Below are positions 10,525-20,184 of a DNA stretch of 64,000 nt, piece by piece. The stretch covers positions 1 to 64,000 of the forward strand of contig FMBT01000330.1 in assembly GCA_900095095.1 (NCBI GenBank), in the 5' to 3' direction. The position numbers and the translations under genes were made by a program. The notes beneath the pieces are model-generated. The model saw only the letters and a list, made by a program, of their open reading frames with translations, made no database searches and had not been told where the DNA came from. The first letter of the stretch is position 1. Every line of letters begins with the position of its first letter. Source of the DNA: Fragilariopsis cylindrus CCMP1102. Taxonomy: Eukaryota; Bacillariophyta; Bacillariophyceae; Bacillariales; Bacillariaceae.

Positions 10525-12726
10525 TTATTTCACTATTTTTTCTTGCTCTTCTTCGTGTTGTTGTTGTTGGTGTTTTCGGATCTCACTACTAGACAAATCA
10601 ACACGGAATTCAGATTCTTCCATAACTGTAAACATCGAAGAAATATCTTCGGGTAAGTCAGTAAGTTCATCTCGTCCGGATACAAATCGTGGTTGTGGTT
10701 GAGGTGGTGGAGATGATTTCGATGATTGTAAGAACGATGATGTGGATTGTTTTTGTTGTTCCAATCGTCCACCAATAATAAATCCAACACCATTCGCTTT
10801 TAATTCTAATAATGATTTGTTCATATTAATTCGTAACTGGTCTTGATAGTATTTTGGATTTAAAATCCGTACCAATGTATCAGTACCAATCACAAAATTA
10901 ATCTTTTTGGATGATTGATCATCATCATCTGCAACTAATACCTTCGACCGTAATATTCTTAATTTTTCTTCAAATAATGGTGCTCTCGTTAACACAATTC
11001 CCCATTGTTGTGGAAATTTAGGAGTATCATTCTCATTCTTATTATTATTGGATATTGCTGCTGCTGATGCATACAGTTCTAGAATTTTTCGTATCCTTGA
11101 TATAACAATGTTTGGATCGATACTTGGTTTATCAACATTCGTTAAACTTAATTCGAATAAAATTGGTTTCTCATGATGATTTCTGGGATGGATGTATGGT
11201 TGAAGTCGTTCCAGTGTCCTAATAGATGCATTCGCCAATTGAAGATGACCAATATGAAGTGGATTAAAACTTCCAGGAAATATTAAACAATTATTTGGTA
11301 TAACGGTGTGAGATAAAGCTCGAATACCAATAATAGATGGTAATAACTTCTTCTTGTCAGTAGTATTGTTGTTGTCAGGAGTGCTATCGTACAGAGGCAA
11401 AAGAACTACAGCATCTTCTCCTCCATCAATCACCCTTCTAGCGGCGTCTTCAATGACGCTATCGATATCCTTGTCACCCACCATCCTAATAGCAGTAGAT
11501 GCATCATCATCGGTGGTTGATACTGTTGTTGTTGACAATTCCCATTGTTCCGTAACGATGTCACCGGCACGTGTAATGTATTCTTTATTGTTGCTGTTGT
11601 TGTTGCTGTTGTTATATTCTTCATTTTCATTTTCATTAGTACTATCATTATCATTATCATTGTACATCATTAATAATTCAATTGATCGTAATACTAAATG
11701 ACTTAATATCAAATCTTCATCGAATCGTTCTCTACCAGCTTTCATTTGAATTGTTAATATTAAACGAATACCATCAGCACGGGTAACAACAACATTCCCT
11801 CGTCCACCATCATTAGTACTGTCATTATTACCAGATTTTGTGGTTGTTGTGGTTGTAGCAAGAACAGATGTACAACCAACACCAATTGTTAATGGCATAC
11901 CAATAAGATTATCATCGAATGACATTAATTTTAACGCTTGTTTTAATGCCGAATTAGATAATAGAATAGCAGCTGGTATACTACCATAGGAAAATGATTT
12001 GCCTTTTGTATCAGAATCCGACATAGTACAGGCATTTAAATAAGAAAATCGATTATAGGTTGTTCTACCTTCTAATAAAAAGGAGGATGCACCAGATGTT
12101 GCTGCCACGCACGATGTCGCCAATGAACCCCCACCAGCGAAATAGAAACAATATCGATAACTATTAGTATTATGTTGCAAAGAATTCTTTATAATTAATT
12201 GTTGAGCATAATTACGAAGTGATTCTATTGTATACACTTCCTCTTCTTCTTCTTCCTTTTTGATATTTATGTTATCATTATTGTTATTATTGTTTTCGCC
12301 GTTATTAGACGATGATGCTTCTGTGAAAAAGGAAGACGACGACGTCATCATCATCATATTACGACGACGTGTACTGAATGTTTTGGTTCTGACGTCGCTA
12401 CTACTGTAACGGAACAACAACAAACGACTACTACTACTACTATTACGTGTATTTATAGTCCTCTTCGTCGCCAATCTTCCTACTAATACTGTTGGTACTG
12501 TTGTTGTTGTTGACGAATATGATAACAATGATGATAATGATAATGATGATGATGTTGTTGTTGTTGTTATTGCTGATCGCCGCAACCGCTGCAACGACAT
12601 GGAATTTGTTAGTTGAAACGAAGAGGAAAATGTCGTCGTTGTCTTCGTGGATGAAAATGTTAATAGTAAGAGTAAAGTGATAAGGATAATAAGATGAACG
12701 TTTCTTGTCATCGTCACCATTGTCAA
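10525..12726 (-). CDS. CinA C-terminal-like domain fused to a nucleotidylyltransferase domain (NMNAT-like)
   Basis: A single 733-codon frame. It begins with a hydrophobic leader (LIILITLLLLLTF) and a long Ser/Thr/Asn-rich region. Residues about 180-360 resemble the CinA C-terminal (nicotinamide-nucleotide amidase) fold: FAGGGSLATSCVAATSGAS, then MPLTIGVGCTSVLATT. From about residue 480 there is a nucleotidylyltransferase domain with the nucleotide-binding signature FPGSFNPLHIGHLQLA (GxFNPxHxGH) and NFVIGTDTLVRIL. It ends DLSSSEIRKH, which corresponds to the (I/S)SSTxIR motif of these enzymes. Known families with these parts act in pyridine-nucleotide salvage (NMN deamidation and adenylation), so a role in NAD metabolism is likely but inferred. 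The leader suggests entry to the secretory route or plastid, without a clear plastid motif. Low-complexity Asn and Ser/Thr inserts lie in loops. It is divergent from the ankyrin-like gene, about 350 bp away. Confidence 0.75.
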   Translation of the reverse strand: MTMVTMTRNVHLIILITLLLLLTFSSTKTTTTFSSSFQLTNSMSLQRLRRSAITTTTTSSSLSLSSLLSYSSTTTTVPTVLVGRLATKRTINTRNSSSSSRLLLFRYSSSDVRTKTFSTRRRNMMMMTSSSSFFTEASSSNNGENNNNNNDNINIKKEEEEEEVYTIESLRNYAQQLIIKNSLQHNTNSYRYCFYFAGGGSLATSCVAATSGASSFLLEGRTTYNRFSYLNACTMSDSDTKGKSFSYGSIPAAILLSNSALKQALKLMSFDDNLIGMPLTIGVGCTSVLATTTTTTKSGNNDSTNDGGRGNVVVTRADGIRLILTIQMKAGRERFDEDLILSHLVLRSIELLMMYNDNDNDSTNENENEEYNNSNNNSNNKEYITRAGDIVTEQWELSTTTVSTTDDDASTAIRMVGDKDIDSVIEDAARRVIDGGEDAVVLLPLYDSTPDNNNTTDKKKLLPSIIGIRALSHTVIPNNCLIFPGSFNPLHIGHLQLANASIRTLERLQPYIHPRNHHEKPILFELSLTNVDKPSIDPNIVISRIRKILELYASAAAISNNNKNENDTPKFPQQWGIVLTRAPLFEEKLRILRSKVLVADDDDQSSKKINFVIGTDTLVRILNPKYYQDQLRINMNKSLLELKANGVGFIIGGRLEQQKQSTSSFLQSSKSSPPPQPQPRFVSGRDELTDLPEDISSMFTVMEESEFRVDLSSSEIRKHQQQQHEEEQEKIVK

Positions 12727-12825
12727 TCTTACTTGTATAATATACAGTAGCAGATAGTACTACTACTTCCTCCATTCCAGCGAACGAAACGCAAAATGCA
12801 CGCGCGCTATATTCAATATCGCTTG

Positions 12826-12998
12826 GAATTATTACACGATAAAAGCGCGTTCAACCCTTATTACAAAAATCTTAGTAAAATCTCAGCTTATTTTTATTTT
12901 TTCCGTACATTTCGAATTTTGTGGGTAGATTTTACAGTACAAGTACTGTAGATCCTTCTTCTACTTCTACTTCTTTCAGTCTTCTTCTTCTTCCGTAC
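12826..12998 (+). mobile_element. MITE-like repeat, copy 1
   Basis: Starts ggaattattacacgataaaa and continues through '...gttcaaccctt...aaatctt...' to 'cattttgtgg-tagatttta'-type sequence and a CTTCTTC tail ending ttccgtac. It aligns along most of its length with copies at 14621-14778 (same strand) and 46991-47113 (opposite strand). It lies in the gap between two divergent genes. No coding capacity. Confidence 0.7.
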
Positions 12999-13076
12999 TT
13001 GAAGTACTTATGTCAACAAAGCGACACCCAAAGAACAGAAAGCAAAGGATAGAAAACAAAGAAGAGGGTAGAAGAG

Positions 13077-14351
13077 ATGGACAATAATGACACAAGTGAC
13101 GACGACGATGACGAACGGTCCCAAGCATCAATAGAAAGAGAGCAGGCTGCTGCTGACGAGCGATGTGCCAAATTAATTACAGTCCTTCAACGGAAGAGAG
13201 AATTTTCTAAACGTACAAGAAATAAAACTGATGCATTAGTCGAGGAATTCCTTCATCATTTAGAAGATGATATATATGCCATGCTTTGTGAAAGTGAATA
13301 CCATGACAATGTTTTCACTGGCTTAGATAGTGATCAAGCTACAGAAACTGAAATTGAAACTACCATCCGTTTCTTTCCCAACGTCCTTTCAAGAAAAATA
13401 GAACCGGCACCAGAACCTATGTGGGATGAAGAAGAAGATGAATGGGTTGAATTAGATCGTGACTTACTATATCCTATACACGTTCTATCATACAACGACA
13501 GTAACTTCTGTTGCAATTATAAAGGTGCGCCATTTATTCTGCTCTTTGTGCGGCTAGCAATAGAGTTTGATCAATTTACAGAAGAACTAAGAGGTGGATT
13601 GTTATGTGAAGATAATGACGGAGATAATGTTTTACAGCACCTCGTGTTAAGTTCTAACTTAGTTTTAGGCAGGGATCATAATCGGATTGTTGACGAAACA
13701 TTCCTTAAAGTTTTAATTCAATTGAGACGAATGGGTCTTCTAAAGAAAGAAGATATTCGAACGTATGACCTTTTGAACAGATTATGCCTCCAGGATTATT
13801 TTGCAGAAGATAGATTTCGATTTCTGGTTGAATGGGACCCAACTGCACTAAGAGAGGCTAAGTTTTTTAGATGCCTGCCAATTCACAATTGCAACAAACA
13901 CAATACCGCAAACCATACCGCCGTTGAACGATTTCGGTTGGTATTCGAGTATGGAATTCGTTATTATCCAAAGAAGATAGGAATTAGCCTTCTATTCAAA
14001 AAAGATTCTTACGGTATAACACCTTTCCAAATAGCCTGTTCGAATGTTGGATACGACGATACGATGAAAGCCATAGAGGATAGTTTACGCAACAACACAG
14101 CTGGTCCGTATTATGTTGTTGATGCATTAATAACAGCAGCTATTGATGAACATGTTCATTTAGATTGTGTTTATTTTCTGCTGCGGAGAGAACCGGATGT
14201 GTTAGTTAAACTTTTATCATCGTCGACAGCGTCGTTGACACTGACGGACAGTCCTATTAATGACATAAACAGCAACAGCAATAGCAATAGCAACAGCAAT
14301 CGTAATTCAAAAAAGCGAAAATGTAAGGGAAAACGAAAGAGAGGATCGTAA
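13077..14351 (+). CDS. Ankyrin-like repeat protein of a diatom-expanded type, unknown function
   Basis: One intact frame of 424 codons starting at ATG 13077. It has an acidic N-terminus (DTSDDDDDE), then helical repeats of ankyrin character: LLYPIHVLSYN, GDNVLQHLVLSS, FRCLPIHNCNKH, SYGITPFQIACSN and CVYFLLRREPDVLVKL, spaced roughly 35-60 residues apart. The C-terminus is basic (KKRKCKGKRKRGS), which could act as a nuclear localisation signal. No catalytic motif is visible. I believe proteins of this build are numerous in pennate diatoms, but I cannot name a function. The gene at 51.5-53.5 kb is of similar type. Confidence 0.7.
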   Translation: MDNNDTSDDDDDERSQASIEREQAAADERCAKLITVLQRKREFSKRTRNKTDALVEEFLHHLEDDIYAMLCESEYHDNVFTGLDSDQATETEIETTIRFFPNVLSRKIEPAPEPMWDEEEDEWVELDRDLLYPIHVLSYNDSNFCCNYKGAPFILLFVRLAIEFDQFTEELRGGLLCEDNDGDNVLQHLVLSSNLVLGRDHNRIVDETFLKVLIQLRRMGLLKKEDIRTYDLLNRLCLQDYFAEDRFRFLVEWDPTALREAKFFRCLPIHNCNKHNTANHTAVERFRLVFEYGIRYYPKKIGISLLFKKDSYGITPFQIACSNVGYDDTMKAIEDSLRNNTAGPYYVVDALITAAIDEHVHLDCVYFLLRREPDVLVKLLSSSTASLTLTDSPINDINSNSNSNSNSNRNSKKRKCKGKRKRGS

Positions 14352-14470
14352 ATGATTTTCCCCCTAGAAGGATATTGGTGATGAACTTTGCTATTTGATT
14401 TTTTTATTCTACTACATGTATCTACTACATTTGCCATCACAATTATAAGGAAGATAGTTATGGTACGTCA

Positions 14471-14583
14471 ACCATTACAACTTCCTTCTGTTCATAAATA
14501 GTGCACTACTATAGGACAATTAACCATAACCATTACAGCTTCCTTCTGTTCATAAATAGTGCACTACTATAGGACAATTAAAA
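14471..14583. repeat. 58-bp tandem duplication in a 3' intergenic region
   Basis: The unit accattacaacttccttctg... occurs at 14471 and again at 14529 with about one change. It lies between two convergent genes, next to MITE copy 2. Confidence 0.85.
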
Positions 14584-14620
14584 AGCAAATCATCTTTGGT
14601 CAGCACTTTTACCTACTATA

Positions 14621-14778
14621 GGAATTATTACACGATAGAAGCGCCTTGAACCCCTTAAAATCTTCGTAAAATCTTCGCATATTTATTTTTTCCGTTCGGT
14701 AAGTTACATTTCGCATTTTGTGGTTAGATTTTACGGTAGATCCTTCTTCTACTTTTCTTCAGTCTTCTTCTTCCGTAG
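14621..14778 (+). mobile_element. MITE-like repeat, copy 2, overlapping a gene end
   Basis: Same family and orientation as 12826-12998: it starts ggaattattacacgatagaa and ends in a CTTCTTC tail at ttccgta. The last about 20 bases overlap the 3' end of the EamA transporter coding sequence at 14759, so the repeat tail supplies the C-terminal TEEED and the stop. Confidence 0.7.
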
Positions 14779-16036
14779 TTACTACAAATAATACCGCCAC
14801 TCCAATCAATATTCCACCAGTATAACCATAGGTACCTAAACGTTCTCCTAAAAGTAGATAGGCAACAATGGCAGTAAAAAATGGTTGGGTCGTATAAATC
14901 AAATTGGCAGTTACAGCTGGAACTACTGCTTGTCCGAACGATTGTGCAAAAATTGTATATGCCACAGTTATCGAACCTGTCCATAGGGTTGCTAATCCAA
15001 CTGTGTACCATCCTTCTCCTCCTCCTCCTCCTCCTCCATTGTTGTTGTTGTTGTTGTTAACGATGGCTATTGTTTCTAAATGATTATTAGAGGAAGAAGA
15101 AGAAAATAATGATGATGAGATCTGTTGTTGAAGAAGATCAATATTATGATTATTATCATTCAAGTAGGAAAGGATATTATCTCCAGAAGTTCGAGCCGTA
15201 TCTATTATAATCGTGGGCAGTAGTGATAGCAGGGCCATGATATTGTGATGATTCGTATTAGAATCGAAAGAACCACCATCAAAAAGTAATGCTATTAGAA
15301 TACAACATCCAACCACAACTCCACTCCAGATAGTTTCAGTCACAGCTTTTGCTGTTGCTAATTGTAGAGGTGATAATAATTTTGCATACGTTTCTAATCG
15401 GATACAATGGAATGTATAAGATATTGCACCCAATACGATATATCCATCCTCAATAGAAAATACCGGTACATGCTGTAATAGTTGGACGTTGTCGTTGTTG
15501 CTGCTGATATAACTACTGCTTCCGTCGTTACTATTGTCAAGTCCAATCAACGCTACACCTGCAAGAGCAACGAAACATGCAATCCATGTTTTCAGAGAAA
15601 CTGCGGTTAAAAAATTCTTATTCAATGTTGTTGTTGTTGTTGTTGTTTTCGTCGATGGCATCGTTGTTATAATACTTTTTAATATTGGAACAAATATGGT
15701 TGTCAATTGCAGTAAAAATGCAGCACGATCTGATGGAACTGTTTTCAATCCAATCACTTGTAATGAATTACCAATAAATAAATATGTACCCAATTCAATC
15801 CCTCCTCGTATTGACAATGGTATTTTTTTCCAATTATTATTATTAGCACTAGTATTATCATTGAACGTTGTCAACATCGTCGTAGTATCAACTTTAGTTG
15901 TAGCAGGAGGTGCTGTTGTTGTTGTTGTTGTTGTTGATGATGATGACGACGACGACGATGACGATGATGACGACGATGATGATGATATGGTAGTGTTGTT
16001 TGTATTCTCGTTATCATTATTTGTTACTTTGATGAT

Positions 16037-16067
<31 letters not shown>

Positions 16068-16672
16068 AACATTGGTAAAAGTGAACAAAGTATTAAAACT
16101 GACGTTGCCACTAAATAATATGCAAATGAAAATGCTAACGGTGGCATCTGTGGTTGATATTTATATACAAATCGAACAGCTGGTTCAAAAGTTCCCCATG
16201 CTATCGGTACAGTCATTAAGATAAACAATCCTTTGTTATAATTCTTGTTGTTGTTGTTGTTGTCGTCGTTTTTGTGAATGTTGATGTTGCTGCTGCTGCT
16301 GCTACTGCTGCTTGTGTCTTGGTCGTTTGATAAATTCAATTTCAGTATCGAGGACGAGGTCGATGTCAACCTGTTGCTGTTGTCGTCATGACGACTATTA
16401 TTTGTTATTCGTCGTTGCTCCCCAAAATACCGTACATCCTTCAACAACGAGGAAGCTGTCGTTATTATGGATCTGCTGGTGTTGCCATTATATTTATTGA
16501 CGTGGTGATTATTATTATTGACGATGAAGGCTTCGGTAGTCGTTATCTTAATTATTGTCGTGCTCTTCGTAACGGTATGCACACAAAAGTAACAGCACAG
16601 CAGCAACAGAGCTTGTAATGTTGTTGCTACTTCTACTCGCCTTGCCAAGTCAATTCGTCGTCGTCGTTTCAT
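14759..16672 (-). CDS. EamA/DMT-type metabolite transporter, probably plastid-targeted
   Basis: I take the start at 16672 (MKRRRRIDLARR). A Met ten codons upstream is possible, but this start puts a basic n-region before the hydrophobic TTLQALLLLCCYF signal core. The presequence ends TTTEAFIV, which fits a diatom plastid signal cleaved before Phe. The body has about ten membrane segments in two halves, as in EamA drug/metabolite transporters: LFILMTVPIAWGTFEPAVRF, GTYLFIGNSLQVIGL, TWIACFVALAGVALIGL, IVLGAISYTFHCIRL, ATLWTGSITVAYTIFAQ, and a final IVAYLLLGERLGTYG followed by GGILIGVAVLFVV. The motif before the last helix is typical of the family. Loops are swollen with Ser, Asn and Thr runs. 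The substrate cannot be read from sequence. Its 3' end overlaps MITE copy 2. Confidence 0.75.
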
Positions 16673-16961
16673 AACCAACAAGAAATACAGCAACAGCAGC
16701 AATGATCGGCTTATTTAATCAGGATCGTTAACAGAACAACAATACACGATAGATACCGAATATCTTTCATTCTACTATTATAGTTCAAGGTATGGATGAT
16801 ATAACATTATATTTTAGATACAGCTTTATTGCAGAACACTCTCATGCATGATGGATGCAATGAAAGTGTCGTTGTCAAAAGATTTTTCAGATCTTGTCGA
16901 TATGTTTTTATGTATAAGTAATAAAAATATGGTAGTGGTTGGCAGCTAAGAGCAAAGAAAC

Positions 16962-17035
16962 GCAGAGGTGGTCTAGTTGGTTATGACGCGGCTTTAACAC
17001 AGCTGAGGTCGGGGGTTCGATTCCCCTCCACTGTA
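16962..17035 (+). tRNA. tRNA-Val(AAC), intronless
   Basis: A 74-nt cloverleaf. Acceptor GCAGAGG pairs with CCACTGT with one A-A mismatch and one G-U, and the discriminator is A at 17035. The D-arm is GTCTAGTTGGTTATGAC. The anticodon stem is CGGCT/AGCTG with loop TTAACAC, giving anticodon AAC at 16996-16998. The variable loop is AGGTC and the T-arm GGGGG-TTCGATT-CCCCT. A T5 run at 17037-17041 can terminate Pol III. The acceptor mismatch slightly lowers confidence. Confidence 0.87.
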
Positions 17036-17041
17036 CTTTTT

Positions 17042-17419
17042 GTTTACTTTGACTTTATGCTAGCAAATAATTTTGTTTTATTTCTTTTTATTTCCTATTT
17101 TTTGTTCCAAAAGACAATAGTACAATAGGTAGGATGAGGAGGAGGTGTAACTTGTAGACCTATTACCGATCTATTTGACTTTTTTTTGGAACTAGCTAAT
17201 AACTGCTGTAAATTTGTTCTATGGAGATAGCAGCAGCATCATTATTTGTTTTTTACCACCACACTATGCCATGCTCTAGGAGAATAAGAATGGAGAAAGT
17301 AAAAAAGAGAGGCTATGAATTAAGTGATAATTATATGATAACTATAGGCTTATCTAAACTATAGATGATTCCATTGATCTTGATCGATACTAGAATTGTC
17401 TGTTGACAGTCTTTTTATA
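17042..17419. other. Intergenic, no gene seen
   Basis: AT-rich sequence between tRNA-Val and the retroelement fossil. No frame with protein character. Confidence 0.4.
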
Positions 17420-19530
17420 AGATCAATCACTATTTAATTTTGTACAGTATGGCAACATAAACAGACCGCCGGAAGATGCAGTCCCAGTTGATGTCTTTGC
17501 TGCGATGGATGGATGGAGGATTTCTTCTTATCAGGCTATTGATATAGGAGAAGTTAAAGAGAAGGCAACACCAACAAACTTTCCTTTGGTCCTCTTGCAA
17601 CAACCTGAACACATATCACAGTACTACACACAGATAGATTTCCACACAGTACCGATTCAAAGATATGAACAGTTGAAGACTACAGGAAACATTCTTATTG
17701 CCACAGATGGAGGTGCCATACCATTCAAAGGATCTCTGGGTTTTGTTTTGGCAGATGCAGAAGGAACAATATTACTAACTTGTTATGGACAGCCAGCCGG
17801 ACATGCTCCACTCTCATTCAGGTTGGAAATATGTGCATTTCTTGCAGCAGTAAGGCTAATTACGAAGTTGATACAGGACTACTATGATATTCTTTCATGC
17901 ACAGAGAAAGCACAAGGGAAATTCCAGTTTTACACAGACAGCCTGAGCATGTTGAAGAAACTAGAAGCATACAGTGAGTATCCAACATGGGATGTTTTGT
18001 CAGCACTACATAGGGCGCTTGGATGGTTCCCAACATACCCAACATACCCAAAAATCAGCTGGGTCAAGAGTCACTAGGATGACAAGGTCTATAGTAAAAC
18101 AGAAAGGCAGATGAACTAGCTAGCTACAATAGGTTTGAAGAAATTAAAAGAAAAGCGAAAAGTCCGCATGGATCCGGACACAATTGTACAGTATCATCTG
18201 AAGGGGAGAACTATAACAAGGGATCTCAAGCAGTCAATCAGGGAGATACTATCAGTACTGCCGCTAAAGAAGTACTACTTTGACAAGTTTGGGTGGAGTG
18301 ACACCATTTTTGACACAGTGGATTGGGACATCTTCAGGTGGGTGTACAAAAAGTACATCGTGAAGAATGGAATACAACAATGGATGTACAAATTTTGCAG
18401 TGGCAAACTGCCAACAGGGAAGAGGGTGCAACAACAAGATCATTATCATGACAAGAGGTGTGCCTCATGCTGGCAGACAGTGTAGAGGACAACAATCACT
18501 TGTTTATTTGTGGAAAAAGGAAGACACATCTCTCTAGAAGAAGTATCATCAATCAGATAAAGATACTAAGGAAGACAGTAGATGAAAACTTATGTGACAT
18601 ACTGCAGGAGGGGATCATGGCCTACTTTCTGGGAGAGTGCATGACCAATACAATGCTAAGAATACGAGGACAGAAAGATATGGGAAGATATAACCTCTTG
18701 ATAGACAAACAATTACTGATAGGTTAGGACAATCTCCTCAGGGGAAAATTCACCAAGCAATGGAAGATACAACAGCGAGCATACAAGACTAGGGTACGCT
18801 TAAAGGATCCAAGGAGACATGCAAGGAAACAAAGAAAGAAGAAAAGGGATGAGTACAGGAACAAAAACAAACAGAAAAACAAAACAGATGCATTCACATT
18901 TGTTTTTCCAGGCCATAGTACCATTTGCAAAAGGAATACGGAAAGACAGGCGCATCGATAGAAATACCCCGGTAGTAGGAGGGAGGATAGTAGCAGAATA
19001 TGACTCACTCACACAAAGAAAGTTACTTACACACCTTGTATACATTGAGAGAAATGGTACTACCAGAGGATGAACTCAAGATCTTTAATGAAACACTGGA
19101 AATAAGACTGGAGGCAATAAATCAGCAACTAAAGAAATGGCTAATTTTGTGGAGACCAGTCATCGATCATAGCATGAAGAAGGTCAAAGAGATGGCGCAA
19201 ACAAGAAGCATGCCAATTTGGAGGAGGCATTATACAGCTGATAACCTGGCAAAGACAAAAGTAACCAGGCATGTAACCACAAGGGAACATGCTCTCCCAC
19301 GAAGAATGCTGAACAACCCATTAACTAATGTATTCTCCAGAACCCAAACAAGCAGGTCAACCAGTAAGGCACCACCCATAATACAGAAGAAAACTAAGGT
19401 TTGAACAACATCCTCACCAATGATGTTTACAACATTGGGGAAGAAGAGATCAACAAGTAGAGTACAACCGGTCCTGGAAGTGGTGAATCAGTGTATTGAT
19501 GATAGATTTGGTGATGTTCCCACTTAAGAG
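17420..19530 (+). mobile_element. Fossil 3' part of an RNase H-bearing retroelement
   Basis: The plus strand carries an RNase H-type domain (17690-17980) with ATDGG, RLEICAFLAA and FYTDS at the usual acidic-residue positions. A downstream region follows with a zinc-binding look (CASCWQ...HLFIC near 18460-18510), then a basic C-terminal tail to about 19400. No reverse-transcriptase core, protease or integrase is recognisable in the window, so only the 3' portion is present. The combination of RNase H and a downstream Cys/His segment is common in non-LTR elements, but I cannot assign the family firmly. The element is a broken fossil with several breaks. Its codon use and lack of Asn/Ser runs set it apart from the neighbouring genes. 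Age appears moderate, since the domains are still easy to read. Confidence 0.65.
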
Positions 19531-19659
19531 TGTACTATTAATAGAGATTAATCATAGGCAGGTGTCGACTGTTGACTTACTAGTCTTTCTAAGACAGTGA
19601 GGAGCAGCACGGCAGCTTTTAAATAACAAGTTATGTACATACATTGCACATTGCACAAT

Positions 19660-19795
19660 GTGTTGCTTGCTAGCTTTGTTGCTAGACATGTTAGCTAACA
19701 CTAAATTCTTTATCTATTGTTTTAGATAGCTAGCAAGCTACAGTATGTAGTAGCAGCTAGTAGTAGTAGTGTGTTTAGTGTTTAGCAAGCAATAT
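19660..19795. repeat. Imperfect inverted repeats at the retroelement's right flank
   Basis: ttgcttgctagc near 19664 and aacactaaa near 19698 are mirrored by tttagtgtttagcaagcaa near 19770-19789. A further gctagcaagct lies near 19729. The arms could form a hairpin. It may be a small separate insertion or a terminal structure; the sequence does not decide. Confidence 0.45.
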
Positions 19796-20184
19796 TTTAT
19801 TCATTCACCATTGCATCGTCTGCGCTCTTTGATTTTTTCGTGTCATTTCATTGGTCCACAAAAAGCATTGCGAACAACTACGAGGACGCTCAGTCCGCGC
19901 GCATCGTACTGTGTATCCATTCAATCTGAATCCCACGCCGCATGCGCGCGCATAAAGAAATCATTATTTTAGAACCAACAAACAACGACATAATCTACGT
20001 ACAAATCTACGTACAAAATTCTCACACGCATAATAACAGAGATACCGGTAATGACACAGCCCAGCGCAAGAAGAGCCTAGGTAACTGTACATCTTTCTCT
20101 CTCCCAAAAAAAAAAGTTATTGTGTTTGCCCATATGGCGGACACAGAAAACGAGAACAGATTAGAGTAAAGCAATATATATAGA

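Noticed and set aside
10246-10656. Plus-strand frame of 136 codons
   Set aside because: Largely overlaps the 3' end of the CinA/NMNAT gene in antisense, and the rest has no protein-like features.
15534-16118. Plus-strand 194-codon frame
   Set aside because: Antisense to the EamA transporter; its Asp and Val runs mirror Ser and Asn codon runs of the real gene.
17420-19530. Autonomous, intact retroelement
   Set aside because: Only the 3' portion is recognisable and it is broken; no reverse-transcriptase core or paired long terminal repeats are seen in the window.
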